Of a DNA stretch of 64,000 bases, positions 11,006 through 21,150 are shown one piece after another. Position 1 is the first letter of the stretch. Each line of letters starts with the position of its first letter. The notes under the pieces are model-generated. The model did not search any database. It saw only the letters and a program-made list of their open reading frames with translations, and was not told the DNA's origin. The stretch is from Armillaria gallica (Eukaryota > Basidiomycota > Agaricomycetes > Agaricales > Physalacriaceae), in contig JBANDB010000001.1 of the NCBI GenBank assembly GCA_037576215.1, forward strand, positions 1,922,001-1,986,000. Direction: 5' to 3'. Position numbers and translations under genes: made by a program.

Positions 11006-14000
11006 TCAAGCAAGTTCTGCTTCATTATGCGCTCCTTCTAGATCTGGGAGGTTGTCGAGCGTACCATCATCTGATGATGCAAAGAGATCATTGATCTGCG
11101 TGGGTGGCACATCAATGATCGCATTGATATCCGGTACATCAATCTTCTTCCTGGCGAAGTATGGCAATAGCCTAAACGTGGCAACTGGTCTTGCGAAGGT
11201 CGAACCGTCTAATTCACAAAGGAGATATGCGCCGCCTTTATTCCTCCCCAAGATCACTAAGGGGCCCAAATATCTGGCACGCATTTTACAATTTAGAGCC
11301 TTCTCTATCTGTGTGTTGCGCATCAAAACTAAATCTCCCTTCTGGAAGTTGAAGTCTCTGATAGAGTATTCGTGGTCCTTCTCGGCGGCATTTCTTCTAG
11401 CTTCATAGACTTTAGACCTCAAACGTTCGAGATCTTGAGAGCGTTTTTGAAGACTAATGGCTCTACGTGCAATTAATGATGTGGTACTGATGATATTGTC
11501 TGGTGGCGGCATCAGCCATGTAGATTCGACTATGTCCATTGGAAGAAGGGGTTCCATCCCGGTTGCAGCAAAATACAGTGAACAACCCATGCGTCTCCTG
11601 ATCGTTATTCGGTCTGCCCAAAATACGGAATAGGCGTTTTGACTCCACTTCTTTTGATCACCATCAGACGCCTTAAACAGTCCTTGACGGACGTTGAAGT
11701 GTGGTCTTTCGGCAATTCCATTGGCTCTGGAGTTATAACCGGAGATACAAATGTGATTGATATGGTACTTCTTGCTCAAATAATTGATTGCGGCAACAAA
11801 GGCGGATCCGTTGTCGGTAACGATCTCGACTAAGGATCCCCAATGACATAAGATATCCTCGAAAATCCATTCTCCTAAGGTTCGTGCTGTTTCTTTGCGC
11901 AAGCAACGAAATTCGGGATAATGACTGAGCGAACATCTGCCTTGGACGATGTAATGGTATTGTCCTGAAACTGGCATGATCATCGTGTCCATATACATCT
12001 TGGAAAACAAAGGAGCGGGAAGAGCGACGGTAGGCAGGATATAGATTTGTCGGGTTTGATGGATTTGGCATAGATGACACGTCCTTACAAACCAGGAAAT
12101 ATCATACTTCATATCTGGCCACCAATAACGTTCCTTGATTAGCGCGTGCGTCGCATAGAAGCCCTTGTGAGCAACGTCATCGTGACAAGACGTCATCACT
12201 TGAATGCGACGTTCGGGGGACAAGACGAGCTGATGTCTCCCATCTATGTTTTTGCACCATAGCTTTCCTTGTCTCTCGAAGAAATGAATGGCATATTTCA
12301 TGAATTTCACGTATGCAATATCATCAAATCCTGCAGGTCTCTTGAGGTATAGATGCCATGGCAATAGGTGCGTTAGCCATTCATCTAAACGTTGTTGCTT
12401 TGCGGTATGAGGAACTTCTGAGTAAGGAATGATTTTCGTGGAGTCTACAGCAACTTCTTGTTGTAGAACTTGAATTAACTTGATTGGCGAATTAACCGTA
12501 GGTGAAGTTGAATTAATAAAATGCATAAGCCCGTAATGAGTGTGTAAGAAGTCTTCCATGCCATCTTCAGGTGGAGGAGGGTCTCCTAGTTGGGGTGGGC
12601 GTCGTGATAATCCATCTGGACCATGCTTAGAGCCTGGTACATGGACTAGAATGAAATGAAAAGATAGAATGCTGATAATCCATCGGTTAACTGCTGCTGA
12701 GGGTGCGATATCAGGGTTTTTGAGCATTCCCTTGATAGCACTCGCGTCTACTTCAACAATAAATGTAGGAAGACTGATAAGATAAATTTTGCAATCTCCT
12801 AAGGCATGGTATAATCCAAATATCTCTTTCTTGGCTTGAGAATATCCGCACTCGTGTTCGTTAAGAGTGATTGAACCGAATCTAGCGAAATATCGAATCT
12901 TTGGATTGACAGGGTCGCACTGTGCTAGATAATATCCAACTGTGGCAGGTCCTGTATCAACGGCAAGTATAACAGCTCCGGTTGATGTGTAACTGAGCGG
13001 CCTTAATGCCGGGCTGACTCTGACTGCGTCTTTAAGATCTTCTTGTGCGGCAATCTCTGCTGATTCGAATTTAAAAGGAACGTCTTTTCTGAATAACTTG
13101 GTAATGGGTAGAGCTCGGGTTGCGAAATTATCGATGAATATTTGTAGGACTCCGACGGTACCAATGAAGGCACGCATGTCAGAGACGTCAATACAAGGTC
13201 CCCATCGGAGTATCGATGAGACAATACTTTCAAGAGGTAGTCGGCCAGCATATGTGCATCTATGACCTAGCACGGTAATTTCGGCGCAACAAAGGTAGGC
13301 TTTCTTGCCTGAAAACGTGCCTCCACAATATTTCATGCGTTGGACAATTCTGTTTAGGTTTTGGAAGTGTTCCCAAACAAAACGTCGAATGCCGTTATTG
13401 AGAGGAATGGTTTTGTAGCCTCCTATGATTTCATATCGAGTTTCTGGTCCTCGAACTGGGACGTCATCAATGTAAGGAATGGTGAACTCTGGGATTTTGG
13501 GTTGTAGAATGAAGGTAACGTCGTCATGGAATATTGGTACGGAATTGGTCCAACCCATGGGTAAAGTAACAAGTCGTAGTGCTCCATAAGGAGTTTGGAA
13601 GGTGGTGAGGTTGCGAGACGACTCTGCCAATAGACGTTCATCGTATCCAACGAATAAGTCTAGAGTAGCGCCGCATGCACGACCTGCGAAATGTTCTGCA
13701 AGAGGGTCTGTTGCCGGTGGTAATCCAGAATGAGCAATCGTAACTTCATTCAACGGTTCTAGACTGTGAACTATGCGAAGACTTTTGCCATCTTTCTTTA
13801 AAACCGTAAACCATCTCGAGCGGTAGGAAGAATTGGAAGGTTCATAAACGCCTGCGTCAATCTTTGTCTTGATCATATGGCAAACTTCTGCGTAAATGCC
13901 TGGAGGTATAGGCATATTTCGTAGAACCCAAGGGGTGTGTTCGACGACTGGAATATCGATTGGCGGGAAGAAATCTTTATGAAAACTGCCTCTTTCTGAA

Positions 14001-14614
14001 TCCTCCCATGCGAATGCTTTCTCCTGAACCGTCATGAAGTGATGCATGAGCTTCATTTCTTCTGGCCAAAGGAAACCATCATTATGGATGGAGTCGATGT
14101 ACTCCTTGCGTTCTTGGGTATAACGTTCGGTGGGAATGAAAGGTGGTGGGGTTGGAGATAACGTAGGTATTTCGGCTAATGGATCTCCTCGAATATTGCG
14201 AATGATACGGAATTTATCAGGCAAGGTTGCAAGTACGGGCTTCGTTTTTAAAGCTACTGGCTTGTACTTCTTGCCTGTGAAAACCGAGACTTTCTTAGAG
14301 AACCATGGCTCGTAGGATTGATCTCCAATAATATTAGAACCATATAGACGATACATGTAATCTCGGGGCTGGGAAACGAAACTGGAATCTGAGAAATCTT
14401 GAGGAATCTGAGTAGGAATAGAATATAACGGTAACAATTGTTCGTGGTCTGTTGGTAAAGAGAATTCGGCATATGGGGTGGAACTGTACACAGTTTTGGT
14501 TGACCATAGTGATTGTGTAAACGTAGTGGGTTGGATAGGGAATTTATTAGGGTCGCAGGCCGATAAATATTGGGTTGAAGCTTTTTCTGAGTCAAATTTG
14601 GAAGTGGACGCCAT
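11006..14614 (-). pseudogene. Gypsy1 pol: reverse transcriptase, RNase H, integrase
   Basis: An uninterrupted 1202-codon block of Ty3/Gypsy pol. The reverse transcriptase has the TLDLF Asp and YIDD catalytic box. RNase H follows (AVDTG, then EVDAS). Integrase has an HHCC zinc domain (HDDVAHKGFYATH...CHLCQ) and a D-D-E core (YMDTM, IVTDNGS, the Glu of NGIAERP). It ends in an acidic tail with no chromodomain. It shares one frame with protease and gag, separated only by TGA codons, so gag-pol was probably one polyprotein. It ends 198 bp from the convergent passenger gene B. This stretch alone is undamaged, but the polyprotein is not. Confidence 0.93.
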
Positions 14615-14698
14615 GTAGGTAATAATTTTAGGTTCTTGATTCGCGTCTAATTCAATGACGAGGGCGATCTCCTCTATATCGTCGTTGGGTTCTTCTAG

Positions 14699-15490
14699 TC
14701 AATTTTCCCAGGAAAATGGGACGTGGTTAAGGATACGGGGACAACCACGAGGAATCGTCGGGATGGTGGCGGTCTTGCCGGTATTCGGATCATGGATGGT
14801 AATGGTCTGGTTTTCGTCCGAATAATTGCGAACAATGCTCTGAGTTAACGTGTCAAAGGGTCTGCCGAGTAAGATATCATAGGCAGATTGCTGAATGACA
14901 TGCACTTGCAAGTATAGCGTGATATCTCCAAACAAAAATGCGACATTTCGTGCTAGACCCAAGGAATAATTCGTAGTTCCATTGGCCGACTGCATTTCCA
15001 ATATAACCGTAGGATCATAGATCAACCCCAAGCGCAAGCACACAGCTTCCAACATGGAGATCACTTGTGATCCGGGATCAATGATGCACTCAACTTTGAG
15101 CTGATGATCCACCACTGGGACGATGGATCTTAATGAAATAGAATCTGCTGCGCATTTCAAGGGTCCGATCTTCTCCCCTTTCTTGATGCGAGCTTCGTAC
15201 GGGTCTGGGACGACTGACGATCCTGCCAGCGGTTCCTTTTGCGCATTACTGGTCTGCTCGAGAGTCTGCACGAAATTATCCGGCATGCTGTATAAAAGAG
15301 TGGAAGTTTTGCCGTTTTCATGGTCTTCTGGCGCCTTTACCGTGATCTCTATGGTTTCGGGTCTGGTAAATGGTAAAGCTACCTCCTTCTGGAATTGTTC
15401 CACGGTATTTGGCACTTTGCGCTTCGTGTTATCCTCCTTAATCATTTCCCTGATTGCTGGTGATAAAGAATATAACTCTTGATGCGACAA
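14699..15490 (-). pseudogene. Gypsy1 protease and linker region of the polyprotein
   Basis: Continues the gag frame after a TGA at 15527-15529 and is cut from pol by a TGA at 14699-14701 (28 codons before the pol Met, same frame). It holds a retropepsin-like aspartic protease: an Asp-Pro-Gly version of the active site (CIIDPGSQV, a variant of D-S/T-G), then LGLARNVAFLFGD and a flap-like YDILLGRPF near the end. The DPG triad is a departure from the usual DSG/DTG, so activity is uncertain even without the stops. Confidence 0.75.
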
Positions 15491-15526
15491 TGTAATCGTG
15501 GAGTCAAGTGCATGCTTGTAGACTTC

Positions 15527-18230
15527 TCACGCAACATGCGAACCTTCTATTGGCGCCCACGTCCTATAAGCAGGTTCATTGTCTTTGGGACGCTTGCAGA
15601 CATCTGGCTTTGCACCCGCGTTACGAACTGCTGGCGGTGCGTAATTGGCTGGCTTTGCTGTGGCAAATGGATGAATATCTTCAGGGATGAGCTGAGCTAC
15701 ACGCTCCTTGACTGGCGCATGCTCGGGTACTGCCGTGACAGTCTTGGATGAATCTTGTCGCGGAGTAGCAGGTGGCACATAAGATGGAAACTTGGAACGA
15801 ATATTCTGATCATTGCCGTGGACTACTGTCTTAGCTTTCTCGAATTGACGTGGAGAATAAGACTCGATAATAGCTGCGGCAATTTCGTCGTCTTGCTTGG
15901 TCTGAGCAGGTACGACAATATCGTCTTCGTCGTCTGAATATTCGACTAAGTCGGGCATGCCATCATAATCTGGGGTAAGATCTTGATCGAAGTGATCGTG
16001 AATCTTAGGTACGGCAACCTCCTGCTCGTCATCAAGCACTGCTTCTTCAGCGGCCTTCCGACTAGTACGAGTTTGTCGACCCACTGCCTTAGTAGGTTCT
16101 TGCAGAACAGCGGCCTCCGCCTTTGCTGCGGGAGCTGCCTTCTTGGTTGGTCCGCATTTAAGGCGGGGAACCTCGACTACAACCTGGCGAATCATAGTAT
16201 CCATAGTGTCTGCGGTATTCGGACTAGAAGAGTCTTCTTCGGCAACATGCATGAACTGTTTGATGCCCTGGATCTCTTTTCCAATAGCTTCAGATTTGGC
16301 AATGAGCGCCTCGAGGTGTTGACGCGCATCAATCCCAGAAACGGGTGCACTAAGTGACTGAGCGTCTGTGTTAACTGGTGAAGAACGTTGCCGGCTGAGA
16401 TGCGGAACTGGCTCGACAATGGCATTCATCAGCTGATTGACGATGCTGATCTGGCCTGGATTCTGACGGTGCCATTCCTCAATGCGATCTTTAAGCCAAG
16501 TGCCTTGGAGACCTCTAGGAACCCAAGCGCCAGTAGACAGGACGATCTTCCCATCTATATTGCGCCTGCATTTCCCTTCCTTAATCATCTCTTCGACTTT
16601 GAGACATTCTCGAATAAAATGACCAATTTCGCCGCAGAAACTGCAATTTTGGCCAGTTGCCATATTAGCATAACTGCTCTGCTGCGGTGGACCGGATGAA
16701 AACGATTGTTGCTGAGCTTTCTGGAATCGATCATTCGAGTTTAGCTGCAATAACGTCTCGCCAAGTTTAATGAGCTGATTAATATGCTCCATCTTTACTT
16801 GGGGTTCCACAGGTTCCTCCTTGATGCGAACGATAGGCTGAGGTTGTGAAACTGGACCGGGATACGGCATCTCTGATGGTCTGGCTGGACCAGCGTCACG
16901 AAAACTCTGAGTAGGCATACTGCTAAGAGTGCTTTCTCCTTTATTCGTGCCTTGTAGAACGAACTGAGCGGCTGCGTAAATATCGCTGAGGTCATAAGGG
17001 TCTGCTGGATGATGGTCTGGTAATTTGATCTGGAGGCGACAGGCAATGGCGTCCCAAATGTGGTTAGGAAAGCCTTTGCTGAACATATTGCCGGTCTCGT
17101 GGTTCGACAAACGATTATTCGTGACCAAATGCTTTACTTTGGGGTAGAATTCTCGATAAAACACTCCTAGGTCTGCGAGATTATCAACTTCTCACGCGTA
17201 TTTTCCAATGACGTGCTCGAGGTCGTGTCTCTCGTATTTGCGAGTGGTGCTAGCGTCTGGATACTGAGCAACTACGGCATCCTTGAAATTTTCGTAGGTT
17301 TTGCTGGCGTCGCTATATTCGGGCAAGCTCTCCCAAAATTCGGAGATGATGAGACCAGGATAGTAGATAAACCACTTCTTTTTATCGGCTTCCGCGTTTA
17401 TACTATGACGGGTGAAGAGGCCTTCGATATCGCTGATATAATGCATCAATTCGCGTCCAGGACTAATTTCGTCAATGATATTCGGAGCACTCTTCTCCTT
17501 TCAGAACGGCATAGATGCTGCTGCCATGGCTGCGGGTTGCTGGACTGGCTGCTGGACTGGAGGTTGTACTGGGGGCTGTACGGGTGGTTGTGCGCCAGGT
17601 TGCACTACGGGAGCTGGTTGTTGATTCAGATTGACTGGCGGTAAAATGGGAAATATGGGAAAATAAGAGGTGGAAGCCTCTGCCGGTGGATCAAAAGTAA
17701 GGCTTTGATCGAAGGACTCGTCCTTGATATCAAAGTTTATGGTGGTAGCGGAATCTGGTACTAATTCATTGCTAGATTCGACAGATTCTTCTTGTCGGTA
17801 ATCGGTGAACAAGGTGGATTCTACGTGGTAGCCTCCGAAAGCTTGTCCAGAATAAGGGGTGCCGGGGGCTGTTCCGTAGTTTGAACCAAAGAGTTCTGCG
17901 GTAACTTCGGTTTCTTCTTCGTCTTCTGGTCCAGAAAACGATAAATTCTCTCTTTCAGAGATGTCTAATTCTTTGGGAAACGGAGATGTGGGGGATTCAA
18001 CGAAAGACCCAGGAATGGGACTATGAGGGGAGTCTGGTAACGGGGTTTCTGTAGCGAGCGTCGAAGATGACGCTTCAGACGATGCTAAATGGGCTGTAGA
18101 TTCTTGTAACTGAAGACGTGCAGAGGTATTTCGAAGGCCTCTGCCCGGAACTGGGACGTAAGGTGTTTTATGTTCGAATTTTCGTGAAATGGTGGAGAAT
18201 TCGGGTTTGCAGCAAGTATAAGCTTGCTAC
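15527..18230 (-). pseudogene. Gypsy1 gag with CCHC knuckle, broken by TGA codons
   Basis: One reading frame from about 18230 to 15527 encodes gag. A Ser/Pro-rich, acidic N-terminus comes first, then a Pro/Gln-rich VQPPVQQP repeat (17550-17620) and a capsid-like helical domain (KWFIYYPGL...LPEYSD). A zinc knuckle CSFCGEIGHFIREC (C-X2-C-X4-H-X4-C, about 16615-16660) is followed by a Lys/Glu-rich C-terminus. In-frame TGA codons at 17501-17503, 17192-17194 and 15527-15529 interrupt it. Two of the three sit in GCG-TGA-GAA, as expected from deamination of GCG-CGA-GAA. The exact start is not clear. No ATG is obvious at the 5' end, so a leader intron is possible. Confidence 0.8.
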
Positions 18231-18300
18231 GAAGGGTGAATTAAAAGGTGATAGGCGTATATAAACGCGATCAAAGAATTGATCTGGGATGTGAACTGAT

Positions 18301-18319
18301 CCCCTCGCGGTGGGCTCCA
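18301..18319 (-). other. Gypsy1 primer-binding site
   Basis: Four bases inside the 5' LTR end, the minus strand reads TGGAGCCCACCGCGAGGGG. It begins with TGG, complementary to a tRNA 3' CCA. I could not assign the tRNA with confidence. Confidence 0.6.
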
Positions 18320-18323
18320 GAAA

Positions 18324-20012
18324 TGATGAGCCTAAGACTTCCGTGGCAACAGCAACACCAACTCGGAATGAGCTTGGTTAATTAATGTAGTGGCACGGCA
18401 ATCAAGGCGATCGTGTGTGTGAGTGGTTCGGGGCACCTCCGTGCAGTAGAACAATTCCTCTATACACAAGAATACACTGCGACTTTAAGTCTGCGAAGTA
18501 GTACTGCTTGGTAGTCAAGTACTAAATGCTATGGCTTCAAGCCGGTAGAGATCTCTCAAAATGAGAGGGAACGAAAACGGGTATGACGTGAATACCATGA
18601 ATCCATATGAGAAAACGTGCTGCGAGACTAGAAAACATCGCTCGACGTTAATCTGAGCGAGGTGAACGATGGAGAATAGACTAAATGGTCGACAATAGTC
18701 TATGGGCGAGCGAGGCGATGAGAAAATGTCGTGGGGACTGCGAGTGGTGAAATAAACGTGGAACGAGGTGCTGAGGGTGGACTGGCGAGAGAAAACGTGG
18801 AACTACGAAAACTGGTGGCGATACTGGTCCTATACGATGCAAGGGTGCTGAGTCGATGTCGAAACTTGTCTGGTACTGAAATGATCCTATCCTATGTCAA
18901 ACTAACCTTCAAGTCCACTCGGGGGACTGATACTATACGAAAACTGGCTGAAACTGATCCTAAGTCTGCTCTGTGACTACCCAAGTGGGCGACAATAACG
19001 ATGGCGAAAGTGAAACTGTAAAAACTCCAATGGTGCGAAAGTGAAACGATGACAGCCTATAAAAGATAACGAGGGCGAGGTATAGCACGGTGATCATGTA
19101 TTGGCACGGTATGAGCGTGCACCAATAGTGTTAAGAGCGAAGAGCGCGTAGCGAAGGACTCTTCACAGTTAAAACCATGAGATAACTCTGGTGAGCTCAA
19201 GAGTCGACGTGCAATCGAGAATATGCTGGTGCAAACGATATATTGCCATAGAACGGTGAATAAACATTGTTTACTGGCGATAGACTAGAGCGAGATGATA
19301 ATTGACGTAGTCTGGGGTCAACTGGAGATGAACTGCTTTTGAACTACGTTTTCTAACTAGTTTTTATACTACAAGTACGAATTTATAAATAGAGTATATA
19401 TGCAAGACTTAGTAAGGCTGTAAAGCCTTGGCTTTGTAAAAATCGTAGGTAACATATGGTCCTTGGTCTTCTAAAGTAACAGCAACTCGTCGACATTGCC
19501 ACATATGGATGCGAACCATATGGGGTCATTGAGCAATGCACGGATCGTTAGGTGCTGTTTAGCTGTGGATTAGTTGAGCAATAGTCGTCGTGCTGAGGAG
19601 TACGTGTGGGGTAACATTTTCTTGAAGCCTTGGTGAAGTAACAGCCTTAGTAAACATGGTCTGTAGTTGCCGTAGCTGCTATTGTCGTAGCTGGGAGGGT
19701 ACTCGCGTCAATCACATCATTTTCATTAAGTGATCAATGAGCACGTCAACTAGGTGCTTCTGAGTGATGCGTCAATTCCGTATTGGGATGATTGTCGATT
19801 GAAGGTGCCTTGTCGTGATGAAGTACAGCAATTATGATGCGTGGCAAGATGGGATGGATAACAAAGCGTGTAAGGAGTGGTTGCCGTAGGATAAAAGTGG
19901 TATCAGTGTGTGTGCAATCATTGGTTTGCTGAAAGTCCGTTGAAGGGACAGTAGCGTTAATTAGCAGGCAAAATCCGCGAATTCTGAGCGTACAGAGCCT
20001 GGAGGCTCATCA
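18324..20012 (-). repeat. Gypsy1 LTR (5' LTR relative to gag-pol)
   Basis: A 1689-bp copy of the left LTR, starting TGATGAGCC and ending GGCTCATCA, followed by the GCGC duplication at 20013-20016. Its differences from the other copy are almost wholly CpG transitions, and both LTRs have been hit. Confidence 0.95.
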
Positions 20013-20870
20013 GCGCCAATCCATGCAGCACTGGCTGTTGCAAAGGACACCCTGAACGTATATTACAATCATACAGATGAGTCAAAGGTGTATCATATTG
20101 CTATGAGTAAGTCTGACCTTTATAGTATTTACCCATGTTCTGACTTCTTCATAGTACTGCATCCTCATCACAAGTTAATGTATTTCTGTGATGCTAGTTG
20201 GCCTGCCTTGTGGATCGACAAAGCCCAGGAAATGCTTATGAAGGAGTTCGAGACGAAGTATAAGGACCGAGCACCTGAAGATATCAATGTCAAAAGCCAA
20301 GGAGCAGGTAGTGGCAATGAGAGCAGCCACAGGAAGGTGCGTGACCCAAATTTCATTCAGATTCTCTGTGCTAATATTAATTTCGTCAGTCTTCCAAGAA
20401 TACCTTTGACAATTTGGATAGTACTCGACCACCAAAGAGGGATGAACTGCAAGATGAGCTTACACGATACCTGACTACCAACGTCGAGTACATGGCCGAT
20501 GTTATTCAGTGGTGGTGTGATAAGTGAGGTGATTTTCCTTGTCTCTCAAGGATGGCCCTCAATTATCTCACAATTCCTGGTATGTATGCCATGCGTTTCC
20601 ATTGACGGCCTCTGACTTTTTTAATCAGCTATGTCTGTTGATGTTGAATGAGCCTTCAGCCATGGCTGTCTTCTTATTACTCATATCTGTAACCGGCTGT
20701 CTGCACAGACCTCGCAGGCATTGATGTGCTTGGGTGACTGGAGTGTTCTTGGGTTTATTGAGGACAGCAATATCCAGGAAGTTGCACTGATGCCAGAGGT
20801 GTCTGAGGCCCAAGGTGATGAGGATGGTGATATCCTCATGCCTGAAGGTTGGGATGATATTCATACTTAA
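20013..20870 (+). pseudogene. hAT transposase, C-terminal dimerisation part
   Basis: Continues the hAT gene after Gypsy1, through an intron at about 20104-20155 and another ending near 20390. The C-terminal hAT family dimerisation motif is clear: RPPKRDELQDELTRYL, then WWCDK, CLSRMALNYLTIP, SVDVE-stop-AFSHG and LMCLGDW. The TGA at 20649-20651 stands exactly where the family has the Arg of VERAFS. A second TGA (20525-20527) and the Cys of PCLSRM (family PRLSRM) are also C-to-T changes at Arg codons. It ends at the TAA at 20868-20870. Confidence 0.87.
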
Positions 20871-21049
20871 TCTGTATTTACGTCAACCTGGTTAAATTCT
20901 TTGTCTACCTGTCTACCTGTCTACCCATCTCTAACCAGCATGACCCACTAAATAACCTGTACCCATTGAGTGGGTTTAAACTCATGTGGGTATGGGTACG
21001 GGTTGACATTCTGTACCCATGGGTTTACCTGAGCTACTCACTACTAGTA

Positions 21050-21150
21050 AGACCATCCTAGCCAGGCCTATCTCAGCCTAGCCTCAATCATCCCAAAGCT
21101 CTTACCAGCCTAGCCAAGCCTAACACAACATGACCTAGCCCAGCCTAGTC
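21050..21150. repeat. AGCCTAGCC-type word cluster, right part of the left end
   Basis: Seven or more AGCCTAGCC-like words, mostly in the CCTAGCC orientation, abut the end of the KDZ2 transposase gene. With 430-640 they make one cluster once the hAT is removed. Confidence 0.55.

Larger units (their letters stand above)
3261..20012 (-). mobile_element. Gypsy1: giant Ty3/Gypsy element with two antisense passenger genes
   Basis: Two 1689-bp LTRs, each with near-perfect 9-bp inverted ends (TGATGAGCC...GGCTCATCA), flank a 13.4 kb interior. GCGC is duplicated at 3257-3260 and 20013-20016. Gag, protease and pol read right to left, with a primer-binding site at 18301-18319 and a polypurine tract at 4950-4960. 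Between pol and the 3' (left) LTR lie about 6 kb holding two intron-bearing genes on the plus strand (5559-7971 and 8886-10807). At 16.75 kb it is two to three times the usual fungal Gypsy length. Four in-frame TGA codons break gag-pol, so this copy is dead. Integrase lacks a C-terminal chromodomain, unlike Gypsy2. Confidence 0.92.
644..21043 (+). mobile_element. hAT DNA transposon, split by Gypsy1
   Basis: A hAT transposase lies at 884-3260 and 20013-20870. Candidate imperfect terminal inverted repeats start TAGTGTATAGC at 644 and, on the other strand, TAGTGAGTAGC at 21043. GGGTAYGGGT words crowd both ends (660-790 and 20930-21035), as expected of hAT subterminal repeats. The flanks AGACAGTC (left, ending 643) and AGACCATC (right, a few bases past 21043) could be a worn 8-bp target duplication, but two bases differ, so the exact ends are tentative. 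Without the nested Gypsy the element is about 3.6 kb, a normal hAT size. It sits inside the AGCCTAGCC cluster of KDZ2. Confidence 0.65.

Noticed and set aside
11006..18230. Gag-pol stops are all TGA, suggesting TGA is read as an amino acid
   Set aside because: Good genes here end in TGA (for example the TET/JBP gene at 37889), and the stops sit at CGA positions with CpG transitions all around. Decay is the simpler reading.
3261..20012. Six- or seven-base target duplication (CAGCGC or TCAGCGC) for Gypsy1
   Set aside because: It would require the LTR to lose the CATCA end that is inverted-complementary to TGATG. The reading frame of hAT is restored with one GCGC copy.
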